This document shows, in pieces, positions 30,079 through 38,870 of a stretch of 64,000 bases of DNA. The stretch's first letter is position 1. Each line of letters starts with the position of its first letter. Where the stretch lies: NCBI GenBank assembly GCA_041488095.1, contig JBGPOP010000008.1, positions 62,001-126,000 on the forward strand, in the 5' to 3' direction. A program made the position numbers and the translations under genes. This DNA is from DASYPQ01 sp041488095 (GTDB lineage Bacteria; Planctomycetota; UBA1135; GCA-002686595). Under the pieces are notes generated by a model, which was not told the origin of the DNA, did not search any database, and saw only the letters and a list, made by a program, of their open reading frames with translations.

Positions 30079-30614
30079 CCGAGTTCAACGCCCAGGCCAA
30101 GGCGCGCTACACGAAGCAGGACTACAGCCCGAGGAAGAAGATCGAGGGCGTGGAGATCGTCGAGCTGAAGCGCTTCAACGACGACGGCGGGTCGATGACG
30201 GAGCTCGGGCGGCTCGACCAGGGGGTGCACGCTCAGCTCCCGGGTTTCACGGTCAGGCAGGTGAACTACAGCCTGCTCGATCCGCTGGCGATCAAGGCCT
30301 TCCACCTGCACACGCGGCAGACGGACGTGTGGTTCGTGCCGCCGTCGGACAAGCTGCTCCTCGTGCTCGCGGACGTCCGCAAGGGATCGCCGACGGAGGG
30401 AACGATCTTGCGTACCGTGCTCGGCGACGGGAGCTCGCGCCTCGTGAGGATCCCGCCGGGCGTCGCGCACGGGTGCAAGAACCTCAGGTCGGCGAGCCCG
30501 ACCGCGATCCTCTACTTCGTCGACGTGCAGTTCTCGCCGGGCCAGGACACGGACGAGGGCCGGCTCCCTTGGGACCACTTCGGGGCGCAGGTGTGGGAGG
30601 TCGAGCGGGGATGA
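30075..30614 (+). CDS. dTDP-4-dehydrorhamnose 3,5-epimerase-family cupin
   Basis: 179 residues; GAGGAT precedes the ATG by 6 nt. RmlC-type cupin motifs are visible: GVEIVELKRFNDDGG, FHLHTRQTDVWFVP, KLLLVLADVRKGS, RLVRIPPGVAHGCKNL and LYFVD. The His in FHLHTRQTD and the PPGVAHG stretch match the active-site strands of the family. Compared with RmlC, the RGLH motif is altered (KAFH), so it may be a relative acting on another nucleotide sugar. It may belong to envelope polysaccharide synthesis. Confidence 0.75.
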   Translation: MTEFNAQAKARYTKQDYSPRKKIEGVEIVELKRFNDDGGSMTELGRLDQGVHAQLPGFTVRQVNYSLLDPLAIKAFHLHTRQTDVWFVPPSDKLLLVLADVRKGSPTEGTILRTVLGDGSSRLVRIPPGVAHGCKNLRSASPTAILYFVDVQFSPGQDTDEGRLPWDHFGAQVWEVERG

Positions 30615-30649
30615 ACCTCCGGCCGAGCTGACGCTTTCGGCAGCCCGAT

Positions 30650-32689
30650 CTACAGGATCTCGAGCAGCCCCGTCCCGTCCCCGGCCAGCAGCGTCCCCGT
30701 CTTCGCCAGGTAGTTCAGGTCGCACGAGATCGGCGAGAACCACGGCAAGAGGTCCTTGTCCGCCACCTGCCCCAGCGCCGCGGCCGCGAAGGCGCGCGCG
30801 GACGACGTGAGATCCTTCCGCCCGATCAGATTGAGCAGCGGATCGACCGTCCGGTCGTCTCCGATCTTCCCGAGCGCGTTCGCGAGCGAGAGCTGCGCCG
30901 ACTGCCCCTGCGCCTTCGCGAGCATCTCGGCGAGATCCGTCGCGGTCGACTTGTCCCCGAGCAGCGCCAGCGCGATCGCCGCTTCCTCGAGCACCGCCGG
31001 CCGATACTTCGAGGTCCGCGCGAGCTCCCTGAGCGGCTTCACCGCCTCCTCCGCGCCGATCATCCCCAGCGCCAGCGCGACGAACCCCTGCCCCTGGTCC
31101 TCGGTCGTTTCGCGCAGCCTGTCGAGCAGGATCGGCACCGCCTTCCGGTCCCGGCACAGGCCCAGCGCGATCGCTCCCGTTCCGATGTGCATCCGCTGCC
31201 GAGCGCTCGCGAAATAGGCGCGCAACGTCTCGCGCACCGGCTGCGACGGCGCGAGATGCCCCCCCGCGCCGGAGGCCGGTGCGCCCGGACGCTCGGGACC
31301 GCCCGCAGTCCCACCTCTCCGGTCGAGGATCCGCCGCTCGAGCACGCCGAGCGCGATCGCCGCCCACGGCCGCGTCATCCCGCGGCTGCGCACGAGCTCG
31401 CCCGAGATCATGTTCCGGCACGCGTTCGATCCCTCCTCGTTTCCGTCCGCAGGCCCCTCGCGCGCGCCGATCTCCGCCAGCGCGACCAGCGCGAAGCACC
31501 GCGCCTGCACGTCGGGATCGTCGAGCACCGCCCCGAGCCCGTTGCGGATCTTCCGGTCGAGCCCGTCCCCATCCGCGTCTCCGAGCAGTCCGAGGGCCTG
31601 CGCAGCACTCTGGAGCACCTCGTTCTCGACCTTCGAGTGCGGTTTCACCGCGGCGAGGAGCTGCTCGGCCACGTCCGCCCGCAGCGGTTCCGGCGCATCC
31701 TGGGCGAGCCGCGCCAGCGCCGTCGCCGCGTGCGCGCGCACGAACGGCCGCCGCCGAGAATCCTCGAAGATCCCTTTCAGGAATTGCATCTCCGTCTGCC
31801 GCGAGATCCATGGCGCGCTCGCGCTCGCGACGCGTTCGGGCTCGAGACGGTCGAGCGAGAGCGCGATCACCGCCGCGACCTCGACGTCGGGGCTCGCCGC
31901 TCGCCGGTTCTGCAGCGCGGCGCACAGCGATCGCGCCACGATCTGCCGCGCGCGGTTGTTCCCGGCCCTGTCGGCGACGAGTCCCAGTCCGTAGGCCGCG
32001 AAGGCGCGCGTCCGCTCGGGCACATCGCCGCCGCCGACGAGCTCCTTTCCGCGCGTTCCGGCGGTGAGAAGCGCCTCGAGGAAGGGCAGCGACCCCTCGC
32101 TCTGCAGGATGCCGAGCGACAACGCCGCGGTCTCGGCGATCTCCTGGTTTCCGTCGGGGAGGTGCTTGACGAGCAGCGGGATCGCGGAGGATTTCGACGA
32201 CTCTCCCTCCGGATCTCCGGCGCGCGCGAGCGCGACGAGCGTGCTTCCGAGGATCTCGGGCGTGCGCTCCGTCTCGAGGAGGTCGCGCAGCGCGGGCACG
32301 ACGCGCGTCCGCACGCGGTCCGGTGAGGGGCGCGCGTCCGTGCGGCTCCCCGAAACGATCTCGTCCGCGCCCGTGGCCGGAGCGGCGGTCCCGATGGCCC
32401 ACTTCAAGTCGAGGTAGGGATCCTGGTTGAAGTGCCACCAGTCCTCCCACGAGGCGCGGAGGACGGTCGCGTCGGTCGCGGGGTTCGTGCCCCCCTGGCC
32501 TGGTCCGGTCGCAGGCCCGGGTGCGCCGGTGCCCGGACCTGGCCCGGAGGGAGAGCTGCCTCCGGGCTGGCCGCCCGGCGTCGGGTTGTAGGCGCCTCCG
32601 TGCGCAAGCGCGCGTTCCGAAAGCGCACAGACCGCCATCGCACCGGCCGCGATGGCCGCAGCGAGCCTCGGAACGGACCTGGTTTCCAT
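30650..32689 (-). CDS. Exported HEAT-repeat protein (paralogue 1)
   Basis: 679 residues. ATG 32689 starts a signal peptide (VPRLAAAIAAGAMAVCALSERALAHGG) followed by a Gly/Pro-rich linker, then the family motif SWEDWWHFNQDPYLDLK. The remainder is about twelve HEAT-type alpha hairpins (EIAETAALSLGILQSE, ERTRAFAAYGLGLVAD, VQARCFALVALAEIGA, RTVDPLLNLIGRKDL). The end LLAGDGTGLLEIL is identical to that of the neighbour at 32836-34899. The architecture suggests a periplasmic or surface scaffold; no enzymatic motif is seen. Confidence 0.85.
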   Translation of the reverse strand: METRSVPRLAAAIAAGAMAVCALSERALAHGGAYNPTPGGQPGGSSPSGPGPGTGAPGPATGPGQGGTNPATDATVLRASWEDWWHFNQDPYLDLKWAIGTAAPATGADEIVSGSRTDARPSPDRVRTRVVPALRDLLETERTPEILGSTLVALARAGDPEGESSKSSAIPLLVKHLPDGNQEIAETAALSLGILQSEGSLPFLEALLTAGTRGKELVGGGDVPERTRAFAAYGLGLVADRAGNNRARQIVARSLCAALQNRRAASPDVEVAAVIALSLDRLEPERVASASAPWISRQTEMQFLKGIFEDSRRRPFVRAHAATALARLAQDAPEPLRADVAEQLLAAVKPHSKVENEVLQSAAQALGLLGDADGDGLDRKIRNGLGAVLDDPDVQARCFALVALAEIGAREGPADGNEEGSNACRNMISGELVRSRGMTRPWAAIALGVLERRILDRRGGTAGGPERPGAPASGAGGHLAPSQPVRETLRAYFASARQRMHIGTGAIALGLCRDRKAVPILLDRLRETTEDQGQGFVALALGMIGAEEAVKPLRELARTSKYRPAVLEEAAIALALLGDKSTATDLAEMLAKAQGQSAQLSLANALGKIGDDRTVDPLLNLIGRKDLTSSARAFAAAALGQVADKDLLPWFSPISCDLNYLAKTGTLLAGDGTGLLEIL

Positions 32690-32835
32690 CTCGATTTCCC
32701 GGCCTTGAAGCTGCGCGCGACCAGAATGCCCAGCTGCCGCGGCGGTGGCCCCAACGACTTCGGGGTACACAGCAAGCCTCGGTCCGCGATGCGGGGCGTG
32801 GATCGATCGGGAGCCGCAGATCGCCCGGGCCGCGT

Positions 32836-34899
32836 TCACAGGATCTCGAGCAGCCCCGTCCCGTCCCCGGCGAGAAGCGAAGCCGTGCAGGCCCGGTAGT
32901 TCAGGCCGCAGGAGATCGTCGAGTGCCAGGGCAGCGGGCTCTCGTCCGCCACGCCGCCGAGCGCCGCCGCGGCGAGACCGCGCGCCGAGGCCTGCAGATC
33001 CTTGCGCGCGATCAAGGCCAGGAGAGGATCGACGCTGCGAGCGTCGCCGATGAATCCCAGCGCGGCGGCGAGCGAGGCCTGCGCCGCCAGGCCGCGCGCC
33101 TCTCCGAGGAGCCTCGCGATCTCGGGCGCGGTCTGCTTGTCCCCCAGCAGCGCCAGCGCCTCCGCGGCCTGTTCGAGCAGAGCCGGACGGTAGCTCGAAC
33201 CCTTCACGAGATCGCGCAGGGCCGGCGCGGCGTCGGCCGACCCCAGCATGCCGAGCGCGAGCGCGATGTAGCCCTGCCCGGTGTCCTCGTTCGTGTCCGC
33301 GAGCCTCGAGCGCAGCATCGTCTCCGCCTTCGTCTCGCGGCACAGGCCCAGGGCGATCGCGCCGGCGCCGACCTCGTTGCGCCCGCGCGCGCTGGCGAGC
33401 CACTCGCGCAGGACCTGGCGTGCCGGGTCCGAGGGCTTGGCTCCTCGGTCCATGAGTCGCCGCTCGAGAATCCCCAACGCGAGCGCCGCCCACGGCTTCG
33501 ACGTGCTCTTGCCGCGCAGGACCTCGTTCAAGAGCGCGGCGCGGCACTCCTGCTCGCCCGGCGGCTCACCGGTGCCGACCTCCTCGCCTCCACCCGGGCG
33601 CGCGCCGATCTCGGCCAGGGCGATCAGGGCGAATGAGCGCGCCTGGGGGTCGGAGTCGTCGAGCGTGTGCACGAGCGCGGCGCGGACCTTCCGATCGATC
33701 GCGCCGGAGCCGGCGTCCGCGAGCCGTCCGAGAGCCTGGATGCAGCTCAGCACGATCTCGTTCTCGAGCTTCGCTTCCTTGCGCAGGGCAATCAGCAGGA
33801 GCTCGGCGACCTCCGTGCGCAGCGGCGCGGGCGCGACCTCCGCCAGGCGGGCGAGCGCGGTGGCTGCGTGCGCGCGCACCAGCCGGTGGTTCCTCGGGTC
33901 GGAGTAGAACCGGATCAGGTGGCGCAGGACCGTCTGGCGCGAGATCCATGGCGCGCTCGTGCTCTCGATCGGCTCGATGTCGATGGGGTCGAGCGAGAGC
34001 CCGATCGCGGCGGCGACCTGCACATCGGGGTTCGCGCGCCGGTCGTCCAGCGCGTCGATCAGGGCGCGAGCGACCATCTGGCGGGTGCGGTTCTGGCCGG
34101 CGCGTTCGGCAGCGAGTCCCAGGCCGAACGCGGCGAAGGCGCGCGTGCGCGCGGGAACCTCCTTGTTGCCGACGAGCTTCGCCCCGCGCGCGTCGGCGGC
34201 GAGCAGGTCCGTGAGAGGGGGGATCGCCGCCTCGCTACGCGAGATGCCGAGCGCGAGCGCGGCGGTCTCGGCGATCTCCTGGTTCGCGTCCGCGAGCGCG
34301 AGGACCAGGCGCGGGATCGCTGACGACTCGGGCGGGAGATCGGCCGGCTCGCCGATGCGGGCGAGCGCGACGAGCGCGCCGGTCGTGATGTCGTTCGCCC
34401 GTTCGGATTCGAGGAGGTGCGCGAGCGCCGGGACGATGCGCTGCCGGACGAGGTCGCGGGAGGGGATGGCCGTCGTCGAGGAGGAGGGGATGACGTCCGC
34501 GCCGCCCGAGGTGAAGGTCGTCCTGGCGACCGCGCGCTTCAGCTCGAGGTAGGGGTCCTTGTTGAAGTGCCACCAGGTCTCCCACGAATCGAGACCCTGC
34601 GAGTCCGGCCCGCCCGTCGCGACGGAGCCCGGTCCGCGCGAGGCCCCTCCGGTCGAGGGCGGCTGCGCTCCGGTGGGATTGTTGGAAGGTCCGCCCGTGG
34701 CGGGCCCCGGAGGAGCCGAAGCACCGGGCGATCCTGATCCGCCCCCCGGCGGGCCGGGCGGTGTCGGTCCGGTGTAGCCGCCTCCCCCGTTGCCGGGCTT
34801 GACGGGCGGGAGGATGCCTCCGTGCGCGAGTCCGCTGCTTCCGAGAAGGCACGCCGCGAGCATCGTGGCGATCGGGCGGGCGAGACGTCGTTTCATCAT
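32836..34899 (-). CDS. Exported HEAT-repeat protein (paralogue 2)
   Basis: 687 residues. MM at 34899/34896 opens a signal peptide (LARPIATMLAACLLGSSGLAHGG), then a Gly/Pro-rich spacer and SWETWWHFNKDPYLELK. HEAT hairpins fill the rest. It aligns end to end with the downstream paralogue at 30650-32689; the last about 30 bases of the two genes are identical, showing tandem duplication with later divergence. The Gly/Pro spacer lengths differ most. Function unknown; both are likely co-expressed. Confidence 0.85.
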   Translation of the reverse strand: MMKRRLARPIATMLAACLLGSSGLAHGGILPPVKPGNGGGGYTGPTPPGPPGGGSGSPGASAPPGPATGGPSNNPTGAQPPSTGGASRGPGSVATGGPDSQGLDSWETWWHFNKDPYLELKRAVARTTFTSGGADVIPSSSTTAIPSRDLVRQRIVPALAHLLESERANDITTGALVALARIGEPADLPPESSAIPRLVLALADANQEIAETAALALGISRSEAAIPPLTDLLAADARGAKLVGNKEVPARTRAFAAFGLGLAAERAGQNRTRQMVARALIDALDDRRANPDVQVAAAIGLSLDPIDIEPIESTSAPWISRQTVLRHLIRFYSDPRNHRLVRAHAATALARLAEVAPAPLRTEVAELLLIALRKEAKLENEIVLSCIQALGRLADAGSGAIDRKVRAALVHTLDDSDPQARSFALIALAEIGARPGGGEEVGTGEPPGEQECRAALLNEVLRGKSTSKPWAALALGILERRLMDRGAKPSDPARQVLREWLASARGRNEVGAGAIALGLCRETKAETMLRSRLADTNEDTGQGYIALALGMLGSADAAPALRDLVKGSSYRPALLEQAAEALALLGDKQTAPEIARLLGEARGLAAQASLAAALGFIGDARSVDPLLALIARKDLQASARGLAAAALGGVADESPLPWHSTISCGLNYRACTASLLAGDGTGLLEIL

Positions 34900-35073
34900 T
34901 GCCTGTTCGGGAGGGCTGCCGGTCGCAGGGCCCTGGACCGAGAGCCGGACTAGACCATGAATCATGGGAAGTTGCAGGTTGGCAAGGATTCTCGGCCCGC
35001 GAGACCACGAGCCCCGCGGGGTCGAGTCGTCCACCCGGGGAACAGCGCTGTCGGCCCGGCTCGAGCCGCCTCC

Positions 35074-36456
35074 CTACCTCGCCGCTTCGGTGATCTCGAT
35101 CATCCGCTCGAGCGCAAGGCGGGCGTCGCGGATCAGCTCCTTGCGCTCCGCCTCGCCCAGCCGATCCCGCTCCGCCGTCAGCTCGTTCATCGCGTCGCCC
35201 GCGAGCACGCGATTGATGTCGGGCGGCGTGCCTTTGCGCAGGAGGTCGAGCATCCCGGCGAGGTGCGGCGGGTCGTTGCGGCTCATCGTCGCGCAGCCGC
35301 AGCCGGCGCTCGCGAACTTCTTGTCGGGGATGTCGGCGAGGTGCACGACCTCGACGCCGCGCAGCTTCGCCTGCTCGCGCGCGTTGCGCACGAAGTGGCC
35401 CTCCGTGCCGATCGCGAGCTTCGTCCCCGCGGGCGTGGCCATCACCTGCTTCCACAGGTAGTCGGTCGAGCCCGATCCGTCCGCCGCCTTCACGACCTCG
35501 ATCGGCGACTCGGGGTGAACGATCACGCGCCAGCCGCGCGCGCGCCACCACTCGACGTGCTCCTTCGTGAACACCGTGTGCACGCCGCAGTAGCTGCCCC
35601 ACAGGATCATCTCGGCGCGGTCGAGCGCGGCGAGCCCTCCGGGCACCGTCTTCTCGTCGATCTTCAGCCGCTGCTGCCACACCTGCGGGTCGGGGAGCGC
35701 GACGACGCGCGCGAGATCCATCCCGAGCTTCGCGCCCGTGTTGCGGCCGAGGTGGACGTCGGGCACGAACAGGACCTTCTTGCCCTTCTTGCGGACCCAG
35801 TCGACGACGAGGTGCGCGTTCGAGCTCGTGCACACCGCGCCGCCGGTCCGGCCCGCGAGCGCCTTCAGCCGCCCGCCCGTGTTCATGTACGCGACCACCG
35901 CGAGGTCGCCGCCGTACCGCTCGAGGAGCTGCTCGGCCGCCGGCAGGACCATCCAGTCCTTCGCCATCATCTCCATCGTGCAGCCGGCCTTCGGGTTCGT
36001 GATCCACACCCTCTGGTCGTCGGCCGCGAGGATCGCGATCGCCTCGGCCATGAAGTGGACGGCCGACTCGACGATCACCTTCTTCTCGGGGTGCTTCGAG
36101 GCTTGCAGCGCGAGCTGGTAGCTGTCGGCGACCTTGCCGCCGTAGCGCTCGACGAGCTTGACGATCTCCCCCCCCATGTAGAAGTGGGCCAGGAGCAGAA
36201 GGCTGTCGCCGAAGTGCTTCTGCGCCGGGATCGCGTATCGGTCGAGCCAGGGGAGCACCGTCTCCGGCTTGCGGTCCTTCAGCGCCAGGTACTCTTCGGC
36301 GTACTGCTTGAACTCCGCCTGGTACCAGTCGAGCGGCAGATCCGTCTGGCAGATCGGGATCTCGGGGACGAGCCGGATGCCCGAGGAGGCGATCGCGCCG
36401 GTCTTGTAGCGGTGGCTGGGGACCGTCGAGGGAGTGGAGCTCACGTGTCGAAGCAT
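35074..36456 (-). CDS. nadA: Quinolinate synthase NadA
   Basis: 460 residues, the long form. All three cysteine ligands of the [4Fe-4S] cluster are visible: C159 (NPKAGCTMEMM), C290 (WGSYCGVHTVF) and C388 (CGCATMSRN). AHFYMGGEI, TGGAVCTSSNA and TEGHFVRN are family signatures. It condenses iminoaspartate with dihydroxyacetone phosphate to quinolinate in NAD synthesis. ATG 36456 or GTG 36444 are both possible; the N-terminal 25 residues are not conserved. nadB and nadC are not adjacent. Confidence 0.95.
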   Translation of the reverse strand: MLRHVSSTPSTVPSHRYKTGAIASSGIRLVPEIPICQTDLPLDWYQAEFKQYAEEYLALKDRKPETVLPWLDRYAIPAQKHFGDSLLLLAHFYMGGEIVKLVERYGGKVADSYQLALQASKHPEKKVIVESAVHFMAEAIAILAADDQRVWITNPKAGCTMEMMAKDWMVLPAAEQLLERYGGDLAVVAYMNTGGRLKALAGRTGGAVCTSSNAHLVVDWVRKKGKKVLFVPDVHLGRNTGAKLGMDLARVVALPDPQVWQQRLKIDEKTVPGGLAALDRAEMILWGSYCGVHTVFTKEHVEWWRARGWRVIVHPESPIEVVKAADGSGSTDYLWKQVMATPAGTKLAIGTEGHFVRNAREQAKLRGVEVVHLADIPDKKFASAGCGCATMSRNDPPHLAGMLDLLRKGTPPDINRVLAGDAMNELTAERDRLGEAERKELIRDARLALERMIEITEAAR

Positions 36457-36492
36457 AGCCCGCACAGGAGAGGCAGGGAACCGCTCCGACGT

Positions 36493-36498
36493 TAGACT
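36493..36498 (+). promoter_or_regulatory. -10-like TAGACT 12 nt before the beta-helix gene
   Basis: This lies in the 54-bp divergent gap with nadA. No Shine-Dalgarno precedes the ATG at 36511. Confidence 0.35.
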
Positions 36499-36510
36499 CT
36501 GCGGCCGCTC

Positions 36511-38544
36511 ATGAATGCGCTCTGGATCGCCGCGATCGCCGTTCTCCTCGACGTCCGCTCGCTCACGGACGTCGAGATCCCGGCCGGCCGCCCGCTCGTC
36601 GTGCACCGCGATGCGAAGGTGAAGCCCGCCGAGTACCTCCGCGCGCCGCTCGGCAAGGACGGCCGCGACGGCGTCATCGTGATCGACAAGCAGAAGAACC
36701 TGACCCTCGACCTCACCGGCGTCGACCTGCGCGGCACGCCGAAGGGCACGGACCTCGACAAGAACGTCGGGTGGGGGATCGTCCTCTCCGATTGCGAAGG
36801 CGTCACGATCCGCGGGGGCAGGCTCGGCGGCTACAAGGGGTGCATCGTCGCCACCCGCTGCAAGAAGCTCGTCCTCGACGGCGTGACCTTCGACGGCTGG
36901 TACGGCATGCACCTGCTTTCGACGACCGCAGCCGAGGACGGCTCGGACTGGCTCTACCCGCACGAGAACGACCAGGACCAATGGATCCTGAACTACGGCG
37001 GTGCGATCAGCCTGACCGACTGCAGCGAAGCCACGATCGAGAGCTGCCATGGTCGCCACGGGCAGAACGGGATCCTGCTGACGCGCTCCTCCGGATGCTC
37101 GATCCACGACGACGACTTCTCGTTCCTCTCCGGTTGGGGCCTGGCGATGTACCGCTCGTCGAAGAACGTCGTCAGCCACGACCTCTTCGACTACTGCGTG
37201 CGCGGCTACAGCCACGGCGTGTACTGGCGCGGACAGGACTCGACCGGGATCCTCATGTTCGAGCGCTGCTGCGACAACCTGTTCGCCTACGACTCCGCGA
37301 CGCACGGCGGCGACGGCCTCTTCCTCTTCGCCGGCATGGACACCGTCCAAGGGCGCGCGTTCCAGAAAGGCGAAATGGACGCGGGCGGCGCCGACCGCAA
37401 CATCTGGTACCGGAACGACTTCTCGTTCGCGGTCGCCAACGCGATCGAGGCCACCTTCTCCCGCGACAACTGGGCGATCGAGAACAAGCTCTCCGGCTCC
37501 CACCAGCACGGCGTGTGGGGCGGCTACTCCTCGCGCATGGTTGTGTTGAAAAATGAGATCGACGGCACCCTCGGCGGCGGCGTCTCGATCGAGCACGGCC
37601 AGGAGTGCGCCCTGGCCGAGAACCGGATCCACGAAAACGAGATCGGCGTCGAGCTGTGGTGGGACGAGGACAAGGACCTCGTGGGTGGGCCCTACGGGAA
37701 GCACCGCGACACGTCCTCCCGCGACAACTGGATCCTGGCCAACGACTTCGCGGACAACGCGCGCGACCTCGCGCTCACCAAGACGGACCACGTGATCCTC
37801 GGCGACAACCGCTGGGTCAAGTCGAAGGGATCGATCGAAGGGGAGGGAATCCGGATCGACCTGCTGATCGGCCAGGGCGGCGCGCGCGCGAGCGCGGTGA
37901 TCCACGGCGCCAGCATGGACAAGTGGGACGGCAAGGACCCCGCCTGGCTCGCCGAGGCGCGCGAGTGGAAGTGTCCCGAGGTGCCCGGCAAGCTCGCGAC
38001 CTTCGCAGCCGACCGCGGCGAGAAGCAGGGCCTCGACACGATCGTGATGGGCGAGTGGGGGCCGTGGGACTTCCGCTCGGGCGAGCCGCGGCCCAAGCAG
38101 CGTCTGCCCGGCGGACTGCTCATGGGATGCTCGTGGGACTCGACCTGGTTCTCGTGGAAGGACGGACCCGATCCGCGCGAGAAAGCCGACCTCTGGCGCG
38201 CGCTCGTGAAGAAGCCCGTCGCGAAGAGCACGGTCGGGACCTGGACGGATCCCTGGGGCGGAGACGCGGAGGTCCGGAAGAAGGTCGGGAACGACCGCTT
38301 CGGACTGATCGCCGAAACGCACCTCGACGTCCGCCAGGGCGGCAAGCACCGACTCTCCGTCGTCAGCGACGACGGCGTGCGCGTGAAGGTCGACGGAGCG
38401 ACGGCGTTCGAGGACTGGACCTGGCACGCGCCACGGCGCGGCGATGCCGAGATCGAGCTCTCACCCGGCCAGCACCGCTTCGAGATCGAGTACTTCCAGA
38501 TCGACGGCGCGACGGCCCTTTCGGTCGATCTCGTGAAGGAGTAG
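36511..38544 (+). CDS. Right-handed beta-helix protein with C-terminal PA14-like domain
   Basis: 677 residues. A short signal (MNALWIAAIAVLL) is followed by about 400 residues of parallel beta-helix repeats (GVTIRGGRLGGYKGCIVATRC, NGILLTRSSGCSIHDDDFSFL, GGGVSIEHGQECALAENRIHENEIGVEL), related to NosD/CASH and pectate-lyase-like folds. The last about 130 residues (GNDRFGLIAETHLDV..GGKHRLSVVSDDGVRVKVDG) match PA14, a carbohydrate-binding module. This suggests binding or cleavage of a polysaccharide outside the cell. No lyase catalytic set is certain. Confidence 0.8.
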   Translation: MNALWIAAIAVLLDVRSLTDVEIPAGRPLVVHRDAKVKPAEYLRAPLGKDGRDGVIVIDKQKNLTLDLTGVDLRGTPKGTDLDKNVGWGIVLSDCEGVTIRGGRLGGYKGCIVATRCKKLVLDGVTFDGWYGMHLLSTTAAEDGSDWLYPHENDQDQWILNYGGAISLTDCSEATIESCHGRHGQNGILLTRSSGCSIHDDDFSFLSGWGLAMYRSSKNVVSHDLFDYCVRGYSHGVYWRGQDSTGILMFERCCDNLFAYDSATHGGDGLFLFAGMDTVQGRAFQKGEMDAGGADRNIWYRNDFSFAVANAIEATFSRDNWAIENKLSGSHQHGVWGGYSSRMVVLKNEIDGTLGGGVSIEHGQECALAENRIHENEIGVELWWDEDKDLVGGPYGKHRDTSSRDNWILANDFADNARDLALTKTDHVILGDNRWVKSKGSIEGEGIRIDLLIGQGGARASAVIHGASMDKWDGKDPAWLAEAREWKCPEVPGKLATFAADRGEKQGLDTIVMGEWGPWDFRSGEPRPKQRLPGGLLMGCSWDSTWFSWKDGPDPREKADLWRALVKKPVAKSTVGTWTDPWGGDAEVRKKVGNDRFGLIAETHLDVRQGGKHRLSVVSDDGVRVKVDGATAFEDWTWHAPRRGDAEIELSPGQHRFEIEYFQIDGATALSVDLVKE

Positions 38545-38577
38545 CGCTCTTCAGCGGGCGAGGGTTGCCATCCCGCC

Positions 38578-38850
38578 TCACGCTCTCCACAGCGTCCACG
38601 CGCCGAGCGCGAGGAATCCCAGCCCCACGGCCCAGCGCAGCACGCGGACCGGGATCGCCCGGGTCACGACGTCGCCCGCCAGCACGCCGATCGCGGTGAC
38701 CGCGCACAGCGCCGATGCGGCGGCGAGGAAGACCGTCCACTTCCCGCCGGGGTTCTCGGACGCGTAGAGCACGGTCGCGATCTGGGTCTTGTCGCCCATC
38801 TCGGCCAGGAAGACGGTGACGAACACGGTGGCGAAGAGCTTGGGTTCCAT
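38578..38850 (-). CDS. TMEM165/GDT1-family half-size transporter
   Basis: 90 residues with three hydrophobic helices and one family motif, FLAEMGDKTQIAT (EMGDKT). Full GDT1 proteins have two such halves; short bacterial members work as dimers or paired partners. Known members move Mn2+ or Ca2+ with H+. No second half-gene is adjacent, so a homodimer is likely. ATG 38850 is the natural start. Confidence 0.82.
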   Translation of the reverse strand: MEPKLFATVFVTVFLAEMGDKTQIATVLYASENPGGKWTVFLAAASALCAVTAIGVLAGDVVTRAIPVRVLRWAVGLGFLALGAWTLWRA

Positions 38851-38870
38851 GGCGCTCGCGCGAAACTCCT

